This document shows positions 16,663 through 24,411 of a stretch of DNA of 27,524 nucleotides, piece by piece (the stretch's first letter is position 1; each line of letters begins with the position of its first letter). Location: assembly GCA_040235405.1 (NCBI GenBank), contig JBECKT010000071.1:1-27524 (forward strand), read 5' to 3'. The stretch comes from PGZG01 sp040235405 (GTDB lineage: Bacteria > Pseudomonadota > Gammaproteobacteria > Pseudomonadales > Alcanivoracaceae). A model generated the notes under the pieces. It was not told the DNA's origin, ran no database searches, and saw nothing but the letters and a program-made list of their open reading frames with translations. Position numbers and translations under genes: made by a program.

Positions 16663-18039
16663 TCAGCGCACCAGACCGGTGCTGCCATAACCTTTCATGT
16701 TGGACTTCTTCATCAGCTTCTCGTACTGGGTCGACATCAGGTGCGCATTGACCTGGGCCCAGAAGTCCATCACCACCACCACCACGATCAACAGCGAGGT
16801 ACCACCCAGATAGAAGGGCACGTTCGCCGTTTCCTGCAGGATGATCGGCAGCAGACACACTGCCGACATATAACCTGCACCAATCAGGGTCAGACGGCTC
16901 ATCACGGTATCGATGTAGCGCGCCGACTGCTCACCCGGACGGATCCCGGGAATATAGGCACCCGACTTCTTGAGGTTGTCCGCTACGTCCTTCGGGTTGA
17001 ACATCAACGCCGTGTAGAAATAGCAGAAGAACACGATGCCAGCGGTGAACAACAGGACGTACAGCGGCGTACCCGGCAACAGTGCATCAGTTACCGAACG
17101 CAGGGTGTCAGACCAGGCAGATTCGCCACCGGCGCTGCCGAACCACTGACCGATAGAGGCCGGGAACAGCAGGATCGAGCTGGCGAAAATTGCCGGGATC
17201 ACACCCGCCATGTTCACTTTCAACGGCAGATGGCTCTGCTGCGCTGCGTAAATCTTGCGACCTTCCTGACGGCGGGCATGGTTCACTGTGATGCGACGCT
17301 GGCCGCGCTCGACAAATACCACTGCGTAGATCACGGCAATGGCTATCACCAGTACCAGCAACATCACCAGCAGGTTCATCTCTCCCTGACGGGCGGCTTC
17401 AAACAACTGGCCAACGGCTCCGGGCAACCCGACCACAATACCGGCAAAGATGATCATAGAAATGCCGTTGCCGATACCGCGTTCGGTAATCTGCTCACCC
17501 AGCCACATCAGGAACACGGTGCCGGTTACCAGCGACGTTACCGCGACAAAATAGTACGACGCTAACGCCATGCCACCGAGATCACCCACCAGGCTCGCGC
17601 CCTGGCTGTGCAGGCCGGCAGCCACACCGAAAGACTGAATCAGCGCCAGCACTACCGTCAGGTAACGGGTGTACTGGGTAATCTTGCGACGACCGGACTC
17701 GCCTTCCTTGCGCAGCTGCTCAAGAGTCGGGACCACCGCGGTCATCAGCTGGATCACAATGCTCGCAGAGATATACGGCATGATGCCCAGCGCAAAAATA
17801 CTCATCATCTCCAACGCACCGCCGGAGAACATGTTGAACAGGCCGAGGAAGGTGTCTTCGTTCTGGCTGAAGATCCGCGCCCAGGCATCAGGATTGATAC
17901 CCGGGACCGGGATATGGGCGCCAATACGGAACACCACCAGGGCACCGAACAGAAAACCGATGCGCCGCCACAGCTGCCGCATCGCGGAGCTGTCAGGGCT
18001 CATGCCGTTCGGAAGGCTCCGGGCCTGATTCCTCGCCAT
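16663..18039 (-). CDS. secY: Preprotein translocase subunit SecY
   Basis: SecY forms the protein-conducting channel of the Sec translocon in the inner membrane with SecE and SecG. The 458-residue protein has ten predicted hydrophobic spans. Typical motifs are FRIGAHIPVPGINPDAW, GIMPYISASIVIQLM, GIGNGISMIIFAGI and NPKDVADNLKKSGAYIPGIRPG. E. coli SecY is 443 residues; the extra length is a short polar N-terminal extension. Its ribosome site GGAG lies in the last codons of rplO, so translation is coupled. Confidence 0.98.
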   Translation of the reverse strand: MARNQARSLPNGMSPDSSAMRQLWRRIGFLFGALVVFRIGAHIPVPGINPDAWARIFSQNEDTFLGLFNMFSGGALEMMSIFALGIMPYISASIVIQLMTAVVPTLEQLRKEGESGRRKITQYTRYLTVVLALIQSFGVAAGLHSQGASLVGDLGGMALASYYFVAVTSLVTGTVFLMWLGEQITERGIGNGISMIIFAGIVVGLPGAVGQLFEAARQGEMNLLVMLLVLVIAIAVIYAVVFVERGQRRITVNHARRQEGRKIYAAQQSHLPLKVNMAGVIPAIFASSILLFPASIGQWFGSAGGESAWSDTLRSVTDALLPGTPLYVLLFTAGIVFFCYFYTALMFNPKDVADNLKKSGAYIPGIRPGEQSARYIDTVMSRLTLIGAGYMSAVCLLPIILQETANVPFYLGGTSLLIVVVVVMDFWAQVNAHLMSTQYEKLMKKSNMKGYGSTGLVR

Positions 18040-18047
18040 CGTCGTTA

Positions 18048-18482
18048 TTACTCCTCGACCTTGCCGCCGGCTGCTTCAATGGCAGCACGAGCACCTTTGG
18101 TTACCGCCACACCACGCACGGTGACAGCACGATTAATCGCGCCACTCAGAATGATGCGGGCACGCAGCATGTCGTGACGGACCACGTTGCAAGCCTTCAG
18201 GGCCGCCAGATCAATCACATCAGCAGACACCTTGCCCAGCTCACCGAGACGCACTTCGGCGGTGCCGGCAGCCATCTTGGAGTTGAAGCCGAACTTGGGC
18301 AGACGACGCTGCAGTGGCATCTGGCCGCCTTCGAAACCACCCTTGATGGAGCCACCAGAGCGGGCGGTCTGACCCTTGTGGCCACGGCCACCGGTCTTGC
18401 CAAGGCCGCTGCCGATACCACGGCCGAGACGCTTCGGTGCAGTCTTGGCGCCCGCTGCCGGACGCAATTCATTCAGACGCAT
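18048..18482 (-). CDS. rplO: 50S ribosomal protein L15
   Basis: L15 is a late-assembly large-subunit protein. The 144-residue product starts MRLNELRPAAGAKTAPKRLG and has the Gly-rich basic region GSGLGKTGGRGHKGQ and GFEGGQMPLQRRLPKFGF, all diagnostic. E. coli L15 is also 144 residues. Only two bases separate its start from the rpmD stop. Confidence 0.98.
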   Translation of the reverse strand: MRLNELRPAAGAKTAPKRLGRGIGSGLGKTGGRGHKGQTARSGGSIKGGFEGGQMPLQRRLPKFGFNSKMAAGTAEVRLGELGKVSADVIDLAALKACNVVRHDMLRARIILSGAINRAVTVRGVAVTKGARAAIEAAGGKVEE

Positions 18483-18484
18483 GA

Positions 18485-18664
18485 TTACGCTTCCTCAACC
18501 TGGACCATGAAATAAACCTTGCCGATCATGCCACGTACTGCCGGGGTGTCTTCGACCTCGACAGTGTGACCGATGCGACGCAGGCCCAAACCACGCAAGG
18601 TGGCTTTCTGAGCTTCCAGCCGAGCGTTGCTGCTCTTGGTCTGGGTAACCTTGATCTTCGCCAT
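18485..18664 (-). CDS. rpmD: 50S ribosomal protein L30
   Basis: I translated this 59-residue gene from the minus strand: it starts MAKIKVTQTKSSNARLEAQK and contains LRGLGLRRIGHTVEVEDTP and RGMIGKVYFMVQVEE, the standard L30 pattern. E. coli L30 is 59 residues. It lies between rpsE and rplO as expected in the spc operon. Confidence 0.97.
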   Translation of the reverse strand: MAKIKVTQTKSSNARLEAQKATLRGLGLRRIGHTVEVEDTPAVRGMIGKVYFMVQVEEA

Positions 18665-18690
18665 CGTTCTGTTCCCGTTACAGCCGGGCC

Positions 18691-19188
18691 TCAGCCCAGG
18701 ATCTCTTCTACGGTCTTGCCGCGCTTGGCCGCTACCTGTTCCGGCGAGGACATGCTCTTCAGACCTTCATAGGTGGCACGTACCACGTTGACCGGGTTGG
18801 TCGAACCGTAGCACTTGGCCAGTACGTTCTGAACACCTGCCACTTCCAGCACGGCGCGCATCGCACCACCGGCAATAACACCGGTACCTTCAGAAGCCGG
18901 CTGCATGTACACCTTGGAGGCGCCATGGGCGGCACGGACCGGGTGCTGCAGGGTGGAACCTGCCAGCTCGACCTGAATCATGTTGCGGCGAGCCGCTTCC
19001 AGAGCTTTCTGGATAGCAGCCGGCACTTCGCGGGCCTTGCCACGGCCGAAGCCGATGCGACCTTTGCCATCACCTACCACCGTCAGCGCGGTGAAGGAGA
19101 AGATGCGGCCGCCCTTGACCACCTTGGCCACGCGGTTCACCTGAACCAGCTTTTCCTGCAGACCTTCGTTGGGATCAACCTTTGCCAT
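18691..19188 (-). CDS. rpsE: 30S ribosomal protein S5
   Basis: S5 shapes the mRNA entry channel and contributes to decoding accuracy. The start at 19188 gives 165 residues (MAKVDPNEGLQEKLVQVNRV). A GTG three codons upstream exists, but it sits directly on the AAGGG ribosome site, while the ATG is spaced 8 bases from it. Typical motifs are KGGRIFSFTALTVVGDG, FGRGKAREVPAAIQKA and PASEGTGVIAGGAMRAV. E. coli S5 is 167 residues. Confidence 0.97.
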   Translation of the reverse strand: MAKVDPNEGLQEKLVQVNRVAKVVKGGRIFSFTALTVVGDGKGRIGFGRGKAREVPAAIQKALEAARRNMIQVELAGSTLQHPVRAAHGASKVYMQPASEGTGVIAGGAMRAVLEVAGVQNVLAKCYGSTNPVNVVRATYEGLKSMSSPEQVAAKRGKTVEEILG

Positions 19189-19199
19189 AAACCGCACCC

Positions 19200-19550
19200 T
19201 TAGAATTCAAGCCCGTTTTCACGCGCGGCATCAGCCAACGCCTTGACCCGGCCGTGATACCGGAACCCGGAGCGGTCGAAAGCAACACGGGCGACGCCCG
19301 CTGCCTTGCCGCGCTCGGCAATCAGTTTGCCCACTGCAGCAGCAGCGTCGGCATTGCCGGTAGCGCCACTACGCAGATCCTTCTCTACCGTCGAGGCCGA
19401 GGCCAGCACCGTGTCGCCACTGGCGCTGATGATCTGTGCATAGATGTGACGCGGAGTACGAAACACGCAAAGACGCTCACCACCCTGGGCCTTGATCTTG
19501 CTCCGGGTGCGCAGTGCTCTGCGCAAACGCTGCTCTTTCTTGTCTTTCAT
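19200..19550 (-). CDS. rplR: 50S ribosomal protein L18
   Basis: L18 helps bring 5S rRNA into the large subunit together with L5 and L25. The 116-residue product has the basic N-terminus (KEQRLRRALRTRSKIK), LCVFRTPRHIYAQII and the C-terminal FDRSGFRYHGRVKALADAAR; E. coli L18 is 117 residues. It lies 11 bases before the rpsE start. Confidence 0.98.
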   Translation of the reverse strand: MKDKKEQRLRRALRTRSKIKAQGGERLCVFRTPRHIYAQIISASGDTVLASASTVEKDLRSGATGNADAAAAVGKLIAERGKAAGVARVAFDRSGFRYHGRVKALADAARENGLEF

Positions 19551-19567
19551 CGCTTCAATCTCAACGG

Positions 19568-20101
19568 TTATTTCTTCTTGGCTTCTTTCCGGCGAACCTG
19601 CTCACCGGAATAGCGAACACCCTTACCCTTGTACGGCTCCGGCGGACGGAAGGCGCGAACATTGGCCGCAACCTGACCGATCACCTGCTTGTCGATGCCG
19701 CGCAGGACGATTTCGGTCTGCGTCGGGGTCTCGGCGGTAACACCCTCCGGCAGCTGGTAGGCAACCGGGTGGGAGAAACCGAGAGTAAGGTTCAGCACCT
19801 TGCCAGCGGCCTGCGCCTTGTAACCAACGCCAACCAGATCCAGCTTGCGCTCGAACCCGGCGGATACACCGGTGACCAGATTGGACAGCAGTGCACGGGT
19901 AGTACCGGCCAGCGCCCAACCCTGCTGCGACTCCTTCTTCGGAATCACACGCAACGTGCCTTCTTCATTGCGTACTTCCACCAGTGGGTGGATGGCAATG
20001 GTCTGGGCGCCCTTTGTACCTTTCGCCGTCAGCTGCTGGCCATCGATCTTGATCTCGACGCCACTCGGCAGTTTTACCGGACTTTTCGCTACTCTCGACA
20101 T
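19568..20101 (-). CDS. rplF: 50S ribosomal protein L6
   Basis: L6 lies near the sarcin-ricin loop and the factor-binding site. The start at 20101 gives 177 residues (MSRVAKSPVKLPSGVEIKID), the same length as E. coli L6. The frame extends 22 codons further into rpsH, but that part has no L6 similarity. Diagnostic segments are LLSNLVTGVSAGFERKL, LVGVGYKAQ, LGFSHPVAY and the C-terminal RPPEPYKGKGVRYSGEQ. Confidence 0.97.
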   Translation of the reverse strand: MSRVAKSPVKLPSGVEIKIDGQQLTAKGTKGAQTIAIHPLVEVRNEEGTLRVIPKKESQQGWALAGTTRALLSNLVTGVSAGFERKLDLVGVGYKAQAAGKVLNLTLGFSHPVAYQLPEGVTAETPTQTEIVLRGIDKQVIGQVAANVRAFRPPEPYKGKGVRYSGEQVRRKEAKKK

Positions 20102-20132
20102 TGCTGCACCTAACCTGTCTATGCCGCTATCG

Positions 20133-20528
20133 TCAAAACACTTCGCAGAGCAACTCGCCGCCAACATTGGCCTTGCGGGCTGCGCGATCGGTCATGATGC
20201 CCTCGTTGGTGGAAACGATCATAACGCCAAGACCGTCTTTCACCTTCGGGATATCACCTGCGCCCTTATAGATACGCAGACCCGGTGTGCTCACTCGTTT
20301 GATACGTTCAATTACCGGCTTACCCTCGAAGTACTTGAGTTCGATGGACAGTACCGGCTTGCTCGCCTCACCGACGACTTTGTAGCCGGCGATGTAACCT
20401 TCATCCTGCAACACCTTGGCAACAGCCACTTTAGTGGTGGAGGAGGGCATTTCCACGCCCGGCTTCTTGGCCATCTGGGCGTTGCGAATACGGGTAAACA
20501 TATCCGCCAGGGTATCTTGCATGCTCAT
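20133..20528 (-). CDS. rpsH: 30S ribosomal protein S8
   Basis: S8 binds helix 21 of 16S rRNA and in E. coli represses the spc operon by binding the mRNA at the start of rplE. The 131-residue product starts MSMQDTLADMFTRIRNAQMA and ends in DRAARKANVGGELLCEVF; STPGLRIYKG and GLGVMIVSTNEGIMTD are typical. E. coli S8 is 130 residues. A candidate S8 operator in rplE is described separately. Confidence 0.98.
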   Translation of the reverse strand: MSMQDTLADMFTRIRNAQMAKKPGVEMPSSTTKVAVAKVLQDEGYIAGYKVVGEASKPVLSIELKYFEGKPVIERIKRVSTPGLRIYKGAGDIPKVKDGLGVMIVSTNEGIMTDRAARKANVGGELLCEVF

Positions 20529-20553
20529 GCTGCTATCGCTCCGCTATTCCTGC

Positions 20554-20859
20554 TTACCAGCTGGCCTTGACCAGACCCGGCACATCACCGCGCATTGCTG
20601 CTTCACGCAGTTTGTTACGACCCAAACCGAACTTGCGATATACGCCGTGCGGACGACCGGTGATGCGGCAACGGTTACGCTGACGAATACGGGAAGAATC
20701 GCGCGGCAGTTTCTGCAGCTTGACCTGTGCTTCCCACTTCGCCTCAGGCTCCGCATTCGGATCCTGCATGATCGCGCGCAGGGCATCACGCTTGGCACCA
20801 TACTGTTTAACCAGTTTGGCGCGCTTCTTTTCCCGTTCTACCATCGAAGTCTTGGCCAT
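20554..20859 (-). CDS. rpsN: 30S ribosomal protein S14 (zinc-free form)
   Basis: S14 is a 30S head protein. The 101-residue product has the length of the long, zinc-free type and lacks any CxxC pair; the C-terminal region is RCRITGRPHGVYRKFGLGRN followed by LREAAMRGDVPGLVKASW. E. coli S14 is 101 residues. It lies between rplE and rpsH, the canonical place. Confidence 0.98.
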   Translation of the reverse strand: MAKTSMVEREKKRAKLVKQYGAKRDALRAIMQDPNAEPEAKWEAQVKLQKLPRDSSRIRQRNRCRITGRPHGVYRKFGLGRNKLREAAMRGDVPGLVKASW

Positions 20860-20870
20860 GACTCTCTACC

Positions 20871-21410
20871 TCAGCCTTTCAGCGGGAAGTTGAAGGCACG
20901 CAACAGTGCCCGCGCTTCATCGTCGGTTTTCGCCGTGGTGGTCACGGTAATGTCCAGACCACGCAGCTTATCAACCTTGTCAAATTCAATCTCCGGAAAC
21001 ACGATCTGCTCACGGAGACCCATGGAATAGTTGCCACGGCCATCAAAAGACTTCGGGTTCAGACCCCGAAAGTCGCGGACCCGCGGAACCGCCACAGAGA
21101 CCAGACGCTCGATAAACTCGTACATGCGCTCGCTACGCAGGGTCACCTTGACACCGATCGGCCAGCCTTCACGAATCTTGAAGCCTGCAACCGACTTGCG
21201 CGCAAGGGTTACCACCGGCTTCTGACCGGACAGCTTGGTCATGTCAGTCACAGCGCCGTCAATCGCCTTGCGATCCTGGGAAGCCTCGCCAACACCCATG
21301 TTCAGGGTGACCTTGGTGATGCGCGGCACTTCCATAACGTTCTTGTAGCCAAACTCCTTCAGGAGTTTCGGCACAATCTCGCTATCATATTTGTTCCTGA
21401 AGTTGCTCAT
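20871..21410 (-). CDS. rplE: 50S ribosomal protein L5
   Basis: L5 binds 5S rRNA and contacts the P-site tRNA. The 179-residue product contains PRITKVTLNMGVGEA, RKSVAGFKIREGWPIGVKVT, FRGLNPKSFDGRGNYSMG and the C-terminal ALLRAFNFPLKG. E. coli L5 is 179 residues. Codons 15-20 carry a perfect inverted repeat (21351-21368) at the position of the E. coli S8 operator. Confidence 0.98.
   Translation of the reverse strand: MSNFRNKYDSEIVPKLLKEFGYKNVMEVPRITKVTLNMGVGEASQDRKAIDGAVTDMTKLSGQKPVVTLARKSVAGFKIREGWPIGVKVTLRSERMYEFIERLVSVAVPRVRDFRGLNPKSFDGRGNYSMGLREQIVFPEIEFDKVDKLRGLDITVTTTAKTDDEARALLRAFNFPLKG
21351..21368 (-). promoter_or_regulatory. Candidate S8 translational operator hairpin in rplE
   Basis: The minus-strand RNA reads AAACUCCU-GA-AGGAGUUU, a perfect 8-bp inverted repeat. 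The E. coli S8 operator, as I recall it, has AAACUC-AUGA-CUGAGUUU at the aligned codons, so the position and stem sequence agree. The same bases encode conserved residues, so coding constraint could explain part of it. Confidence 0.4.
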
Positions 21411-21423
21411 GACTCAATCGACC

Positions 21424-21738
21424 TCAAGCGTCCAGCGCTGTGTTGTTGGACTTGAAGAAGCGGACTTTCTTGCCCTCTTCTTCACGGAAACCCACCCGAT
21501 CCGCCTTCTGCGCCTGGGCATTCCAGATCGCCACGTTGGAGTGGTGAATGCTCGCTTCCTGCTCGACGATACCGCCCTGAACGCCACGCTGCGGATTCGG
21601 CCGCACGTGCTTCTTGACGATATTGACGCCGGTTACGATCAGGCGGCCGTCGGCCAGCACGCGTTGCACTTTGCCACGCTTGCCCTTGTCTTTGCCGGCG
21701 ATCACGACTACTTCGTCATCACGTTTGATTTTCAACAT
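21424..21738 (-). CDS. rplX: 50S ribosomal protein L24
   Basis: L24 is an early assembly initiator of the large subunit. The 104-residue product has the KOW motif (DDEVVVIAGKDKGKRGKV) and the basic VNIVKKHVRPNPQRGVQGG. E. coli L24 is 104 residues. It is the second gene of the spc operon. Confidence 0.98.
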   Translation of the reverse strand: MLKIKRDDEVVVIAGKDKGKRGKVQRVLADGRLIVTGVNIVKKHVRPNPQRGVQGGIVEQEASIHHSNVAIWNAQAQKADRVGFREEEGKKVRFFKSNNTALDA

Positions 21739-21752
21739 ACCTTCACCCGCCT

Positions 21753-22121
21753 TTAGATAACTTCAGGTGCCAGGGAAATAATCTTCATAAACTGCTCAGT
21801 ACGCAGTTCCCGGGTAACCGGTCCGAAGATACGTGTACCGATCGGCGCCTTGTTGTTGTTAAGCAACACAGCAGCATTGTCATCGAAGCGGATCACGGAA
21901 CCATCCGGGCGACGTACGCCCTTGCGGGTGCGTACCACCACGGCATTCATCACATCACCTTTCTTGACGCGACCACGCGGGATCGCTTCTTTAACGGTGA
22001 CCTTGATGATGTCGCCCACGCCGGCATAACGGCGCTTGGAGCCGCCCAGCACTTTGATGCACTGCACTCGACGGGCGCCGCTGTTATCGGCCACTTCGAG
22101 CATCGTTTCGGTCTGAATCAT
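21753..22121 (-). CDS. rplN: 50S ribosomal protein L14
   Basis: L14 lies at the 30S interface and takes part in subunit bridges. The 122-residue product shows MIQTETMLEVADNSGARRVQ, IKVTVKEAIPRGRVKKGDV and the C-terminal RELRTEQFMKIISLAPEVI. E. coli L14 is 123 residues. It is the first gene of the spc operon, 48 bases after rpsQ. A small hairpin (22139-22152) sits in that gap; I could not identify a clear separate promoter. Confidence 0.98.
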   Translation of the reverse strand: MIQTETMLEVADNSGARRVQCIKVLGGSKRRYAGVGDIIKVTVKEAIPRGRVKKGDVMNAVVVRTRKGVRRPDGSVIRFDDNAAVLLNNNKAPIGTRIFGPVTRELRTEQFMKIISLAPEVI

Positions 22122-22138
22122 CGCTTATCTCTCCAGCT

Positions 22139-22152
22139 CTGCCCTCGGGCAG
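22139..22152 (-). other. Small hairpin in the rpsQ-rplN gap
   Basis: CTGCC (22139-22143), loop CTCG, GGCAG (22148-22152). It lies at the S10/spc operon boundary and has no U-run, so read-through is expected. It may be a pause or processing site. Confidence 0.25.
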
Positions 22153-22169
22153 CTACAGCAACGCTCGCC

Positions 22170-22439
22170 TCAGGCCTGCGGGGCCTGTTCCACTACATTC
22201 ACCAGCATCCAGGCCTTACGCTTGGAAAGAGGACGGCACTCCTCAATGGTGACAATGTCGCCTTCGCGGCATTGGTTGTTTTCATCATGCGCCATCAGCT
22301 TGGTCGAACGGCGCAGGAACTTGCCGTATACCGGGTGCTTCACCCGGCGCTCGATCAGAACCGTGATGGATTTGTCGGCCTTGTTGGAGACCACTTTGCC
22401 GGTAACGGTCCGGCGCAGTTGCTGGTTAGCGTCTGCCAT
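22170..22439 (-). CDS. rpsQ: 30S ribosomal protein S17
   Basis: S17 is a primary 16S rRNA binder at the 5' domain. The 89-residue product has RTVTGKVVSNKADKSITVLI, RRVKHPVYGKFLRRSTKLMA and GDIVTIEECRPLSKRKAW, all diagnostic. E. coli S17 is 84 residues. It ends the S10 operon; its start follows the rpmC stop after two bases. Confidence 0.98.
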   Translation of the reverse strand: MADANQQLRRTVTGKVVSNKADKSITVLIERRVKHPVYGKFLRRSTKLMAHDENNQCREGDIVTIEECRPLSKRKAWMLVNVVEQAPQA

Positions 22440-22441
22440 AA

Positions 22442-22633
22442 TCAGTTACCCTGCTTCTCTTTCAGGATGGTATTGATTCGCGCGATATCGCGACGAACAA
22501 CGCCCATCTCATGCGTCTTGGAGAGCTGGCCAGAGGCCTTCTTCATCCGCTGCTTGAACTGTTGCTCGAGCAAAGACAGATGTTCCTGCTTCAGCTCTTC
22601 AACGCTCTTGCTTCTCAAATCGTTCGCTTTCAT
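22442..22633 (-). CDS. rpmC: 50S ribosomal protein L29
   Basis: L29 sits at the peptide exit tunnel near L23. The 63-residue product starts MKANDLRSKSVEELKQEHL and has GVVRRDIARINTILKEKQ at the end; E. coli L29 is 63 residues. Three bases separate it from rplP and two from rpsQ. Confidence 0.98.
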   Translation of the reverse strand: MKANDLRSKSVEELKQEHLSLLEQQFKQRMKKASGQLSKTHEMGVVRRDIARINTILKEKQGN

Positions 22634-22636
22634 GGC

Positions 22637-23050
22637 TTACATCACCGTCCGAATAACGACGCGGGTTTCGAGCGGAAGCTTGGCTGCTGCCAGGCGAAAC
22701 GCCTCACGCGCGATTTCTTCCGACACACCTTCCATCTCGTACAACATCTTGCCCGGGCGAATTTCGGCGACCCAGTACTCGACGCTACCTTTACCTTTAC
22801 CCATCCGCACTTCCAGCGGCTTTTTGCTGATCGGCTTGTCCGGGAAAACCCGAATCCAGATCTTGCCACCGCGCTTGACGTGACGGGTCATGGCGCGACG
22901 AGCCGCCTCAATCTGGCGCGCAGTCAGCCGGCCGCGGGCAACAGACTGCAGACCGATGGTGCCGAAAGACACCTTGCTGCCGCGCTGTGCCAGACCGCGG
23001 TTGCGGCCCTTCATCATTTTCCGGAACTTGGTTCGTTTCGGCTGCAACAT
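22637..23050 (-). CDS. rplP: 50S ribosomal protein L16
   Basis: L16 helps shape the aminoacyl-tRNA site. The ATG at 23050 gives 137 residues (MLQPKRTKFRKMMKGRNRGL); two in-frame codons upstream begin with TTG and are unlikely. Other marks are GGKIWIRVFPDKPISKKPLE and VAEIRPGKMLYEMEGV. E. coli L16 is 136 residues. An AAAGGG ribosome site overlaps the end of rpsC. Confidence 0.98.
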   Translation of the reverse strand: MLQPKRTKFRKMMKGRNRGLAQRGSKVSFGTIGLQSVARGRLTARQIEAARRAMTRHVKRGGKIWIRVFPDKPISKKPLEVRMGKGKGSVEYWVAEIRPGKMLYEMEGVSEEIAREAFRLAAAKLPLETRVVIRTVM

Positions 23051-23063
23051 CGTCAATTACCCT

Positions 23064-23759
23064 TTAGCCACGGCCGCGCTTTTTGCTCGGGGCCTTGCTT
23101 GCCTTCTCTTCCTGCTGAATCTGGTCCATACCACCCAGAACTTCACCGCGGAAGATCCATACCTTGATACCGATGGTGCCGTAAGTGGTCTCGGCTCGCA
23201 CACTGGCGTAGTCGATATCTGCGCGCAGAGTGTGCAGCGGCACACGACCTTCGCGGTACCACTCGGTACGGGCAATCTCCGCACCACCCAGGCGCCCGGA
23301 CAGCTGTACCCGGATACCTTCGGCGCCAGCTTTAAGCGAATTCTGTACAGCGCGCTTCATGGCTCGACGAAACATCACGCGGCGCTCAATCTGTCCAGCA
23401 ATGTTGTCTGCCACCAAACGGGCATCAACATCCGGCTTGCGTACTTCTTCAATGTTGATGGCGACCGGGACACCCATCATCTGGGCGACATCCTTACGCA
23501 GACGCTCAACATCTTCGCCTTTTTTGCCAATCACAATGCCGGGGCGTGCGGTGAAAATGGTAATACGCACGTTGTCCGCCGGACGCTCGATCTTGATACG
23601 GCTGACCGAGGCGTTTTTCAGACGCCCGAACAGGTGGTCCCGCACCTTGAGATCGGTGACGAGGTAGTCGGCATAATTCTTCGGGCTCGCATACCACAAG
23701 GAGTTGTGCTCCTTGACGATGCCCAGACGAATACCGATCGGATGAACTTTCTGGCCCAT
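23064..23759 (-). CDS. rpsC: 30S ribosomal protein S3
   Basis: S3 forms part of the mRNA entry tunnel and helicase. The 231-residue product starts MGQKVHPIGIRLGIVKEHNS and has the KH domain motif (PGIVIGKKGEDVERLRKDV), RRVMFRRAMKRAVQ and GRLGGAEIARTEWYREGRVP. E. coli S3 is 233 residues; the basic tail ends KAPSKKRGRG. Confidence 0.98.
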   Translation of the reverse strand: MGQKVHPIGIRLGIVKEHNSLWYASPKNYADYLVTDLKVRDHLFGRLKNASVSRIKIERPADNVRITIFTARPGIVIGKKGEDVERLRKDVAQMMGVPVAINIEEVRKPDVDARLVADNIAGQIERRVMFRRAMKRAVQNSLKAGAEGIRVQLSGRLGGAEIARTEWYREGRVPLHTLRADIDYASVRAETTYGTIGIKVWIFRGEVLGGMDQIQQEEKASKAPSKKRGRG

Positions 23760-23763
23760 CTGG

Positions 23764-24102
23764 TTACTCCTCCGAAACCTTGACGGTGATGTGGCAAGTA
23801 CGCTTCAGAATACGGTCAGCACGGCCTTTTGCCCGCGGCTTGATCCTCTTCATGTACATGCCCTCATCTACGAACGCAGTGGAGACTTTCAGCTCATCCA
23901 CATCCGCACCGTCGTTATTTTCCGCATTGGCAATCGCGGACTCCAGCACCTTCTTCACTATCTGGGCTGCTTTCTTGGGAGAAAACGCCAGCGTGTTAAG
24001 GGCTTCTTCAACTCTTTTGCCACGAATCTGGTCTACTACCAGTCGGGCTTTCTGGGCAGAGATTTTTGCTCCGCGCAGACGGGCTGCAACTTCGTTCGCC
24101 AT
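23764..24102 (-). CDS. rplV: 50S ribosomal protein L22
   Basis: L22 lines the nascent peptide tunnel; its loop affects macrolide access. The 112-residue product has KISAQKARLVVDQIRGKRVE, FSPKKAAQIVKKVLESAIAN and the loop MKRIKPRAKGRADRILKRT, with no loop insertion or deletion evident. E. coli L22 is 110 residues. Confidence 0.98.
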   Translation of the reverse strand: MANEVAARLRGAKISAQKARLVVDQIRGKRVEEALNTLAFSPKKAAQIVKKVLESAIANAENNDGADVDELKVSTAFVDEGMYMKRIKPRAKGRADRILKRTCHITVKVSEE

Positions 24103-24113
24103 GGCTCGCTACC

Positions 24114-24389
24114 TTACCGTTTGGCCTTCTTGTCCACGATGTGCCCGCGATAAGTGCGGGTCAGGGCGAATTCGCCCAGCTTGTGGCCCACCATATGCTC
24201 GGTTACCAGAACCGGCACATGCTGCTTGCCGTTATGGACCGCAATGGTCATACCCACCATCTCCGGAATAATCATGGAGCGACGGGACCAGGTCTTGATC
24301 GGCTTGCGGCTGTTGCTTTCCGCAGTCTCTTCCACCTTCTTCAGCAGGTGGTGATCTACAAACGGACCTTTCTTCAGTGAACGTGGCAC
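24114..24389 (-). CDS. rpsS: 30S ribosomal protein S19
   Basis: S19 is in the 30S head with S13. The 91-residue product (MPRSLKKGPFVDHHLLKKVE) starts with GTG, not ATG, preceded by GAGG at 8 bases. WSRRSMIIPEMVGMTIAVHNG and KLGEFALTRTYRGH are typical. E. coli S19 is 92 residues. The GTG start is unusual among its neighbours here. Confidence 0.98.
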   Translation of the reverse strand: MPRSLKKGPFVDHHLLKKVEETAESNSRKPIKTWSRRSMIIPEMVGMTIAVHNGKQHVPVLVTEHMVGHKLGEFALTRTYRGHIVDKKAKR

Positions 24390-24411
24390 GGCGTCAACCT
24401 CTCTCTAACCG

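Noticed and set aside
20102..20167. N-terminal extension of L6
   Set aside because: These 22 codons overlap the end of rpsH and have no L6 similarity; the start at 20101 gives the exact family length.
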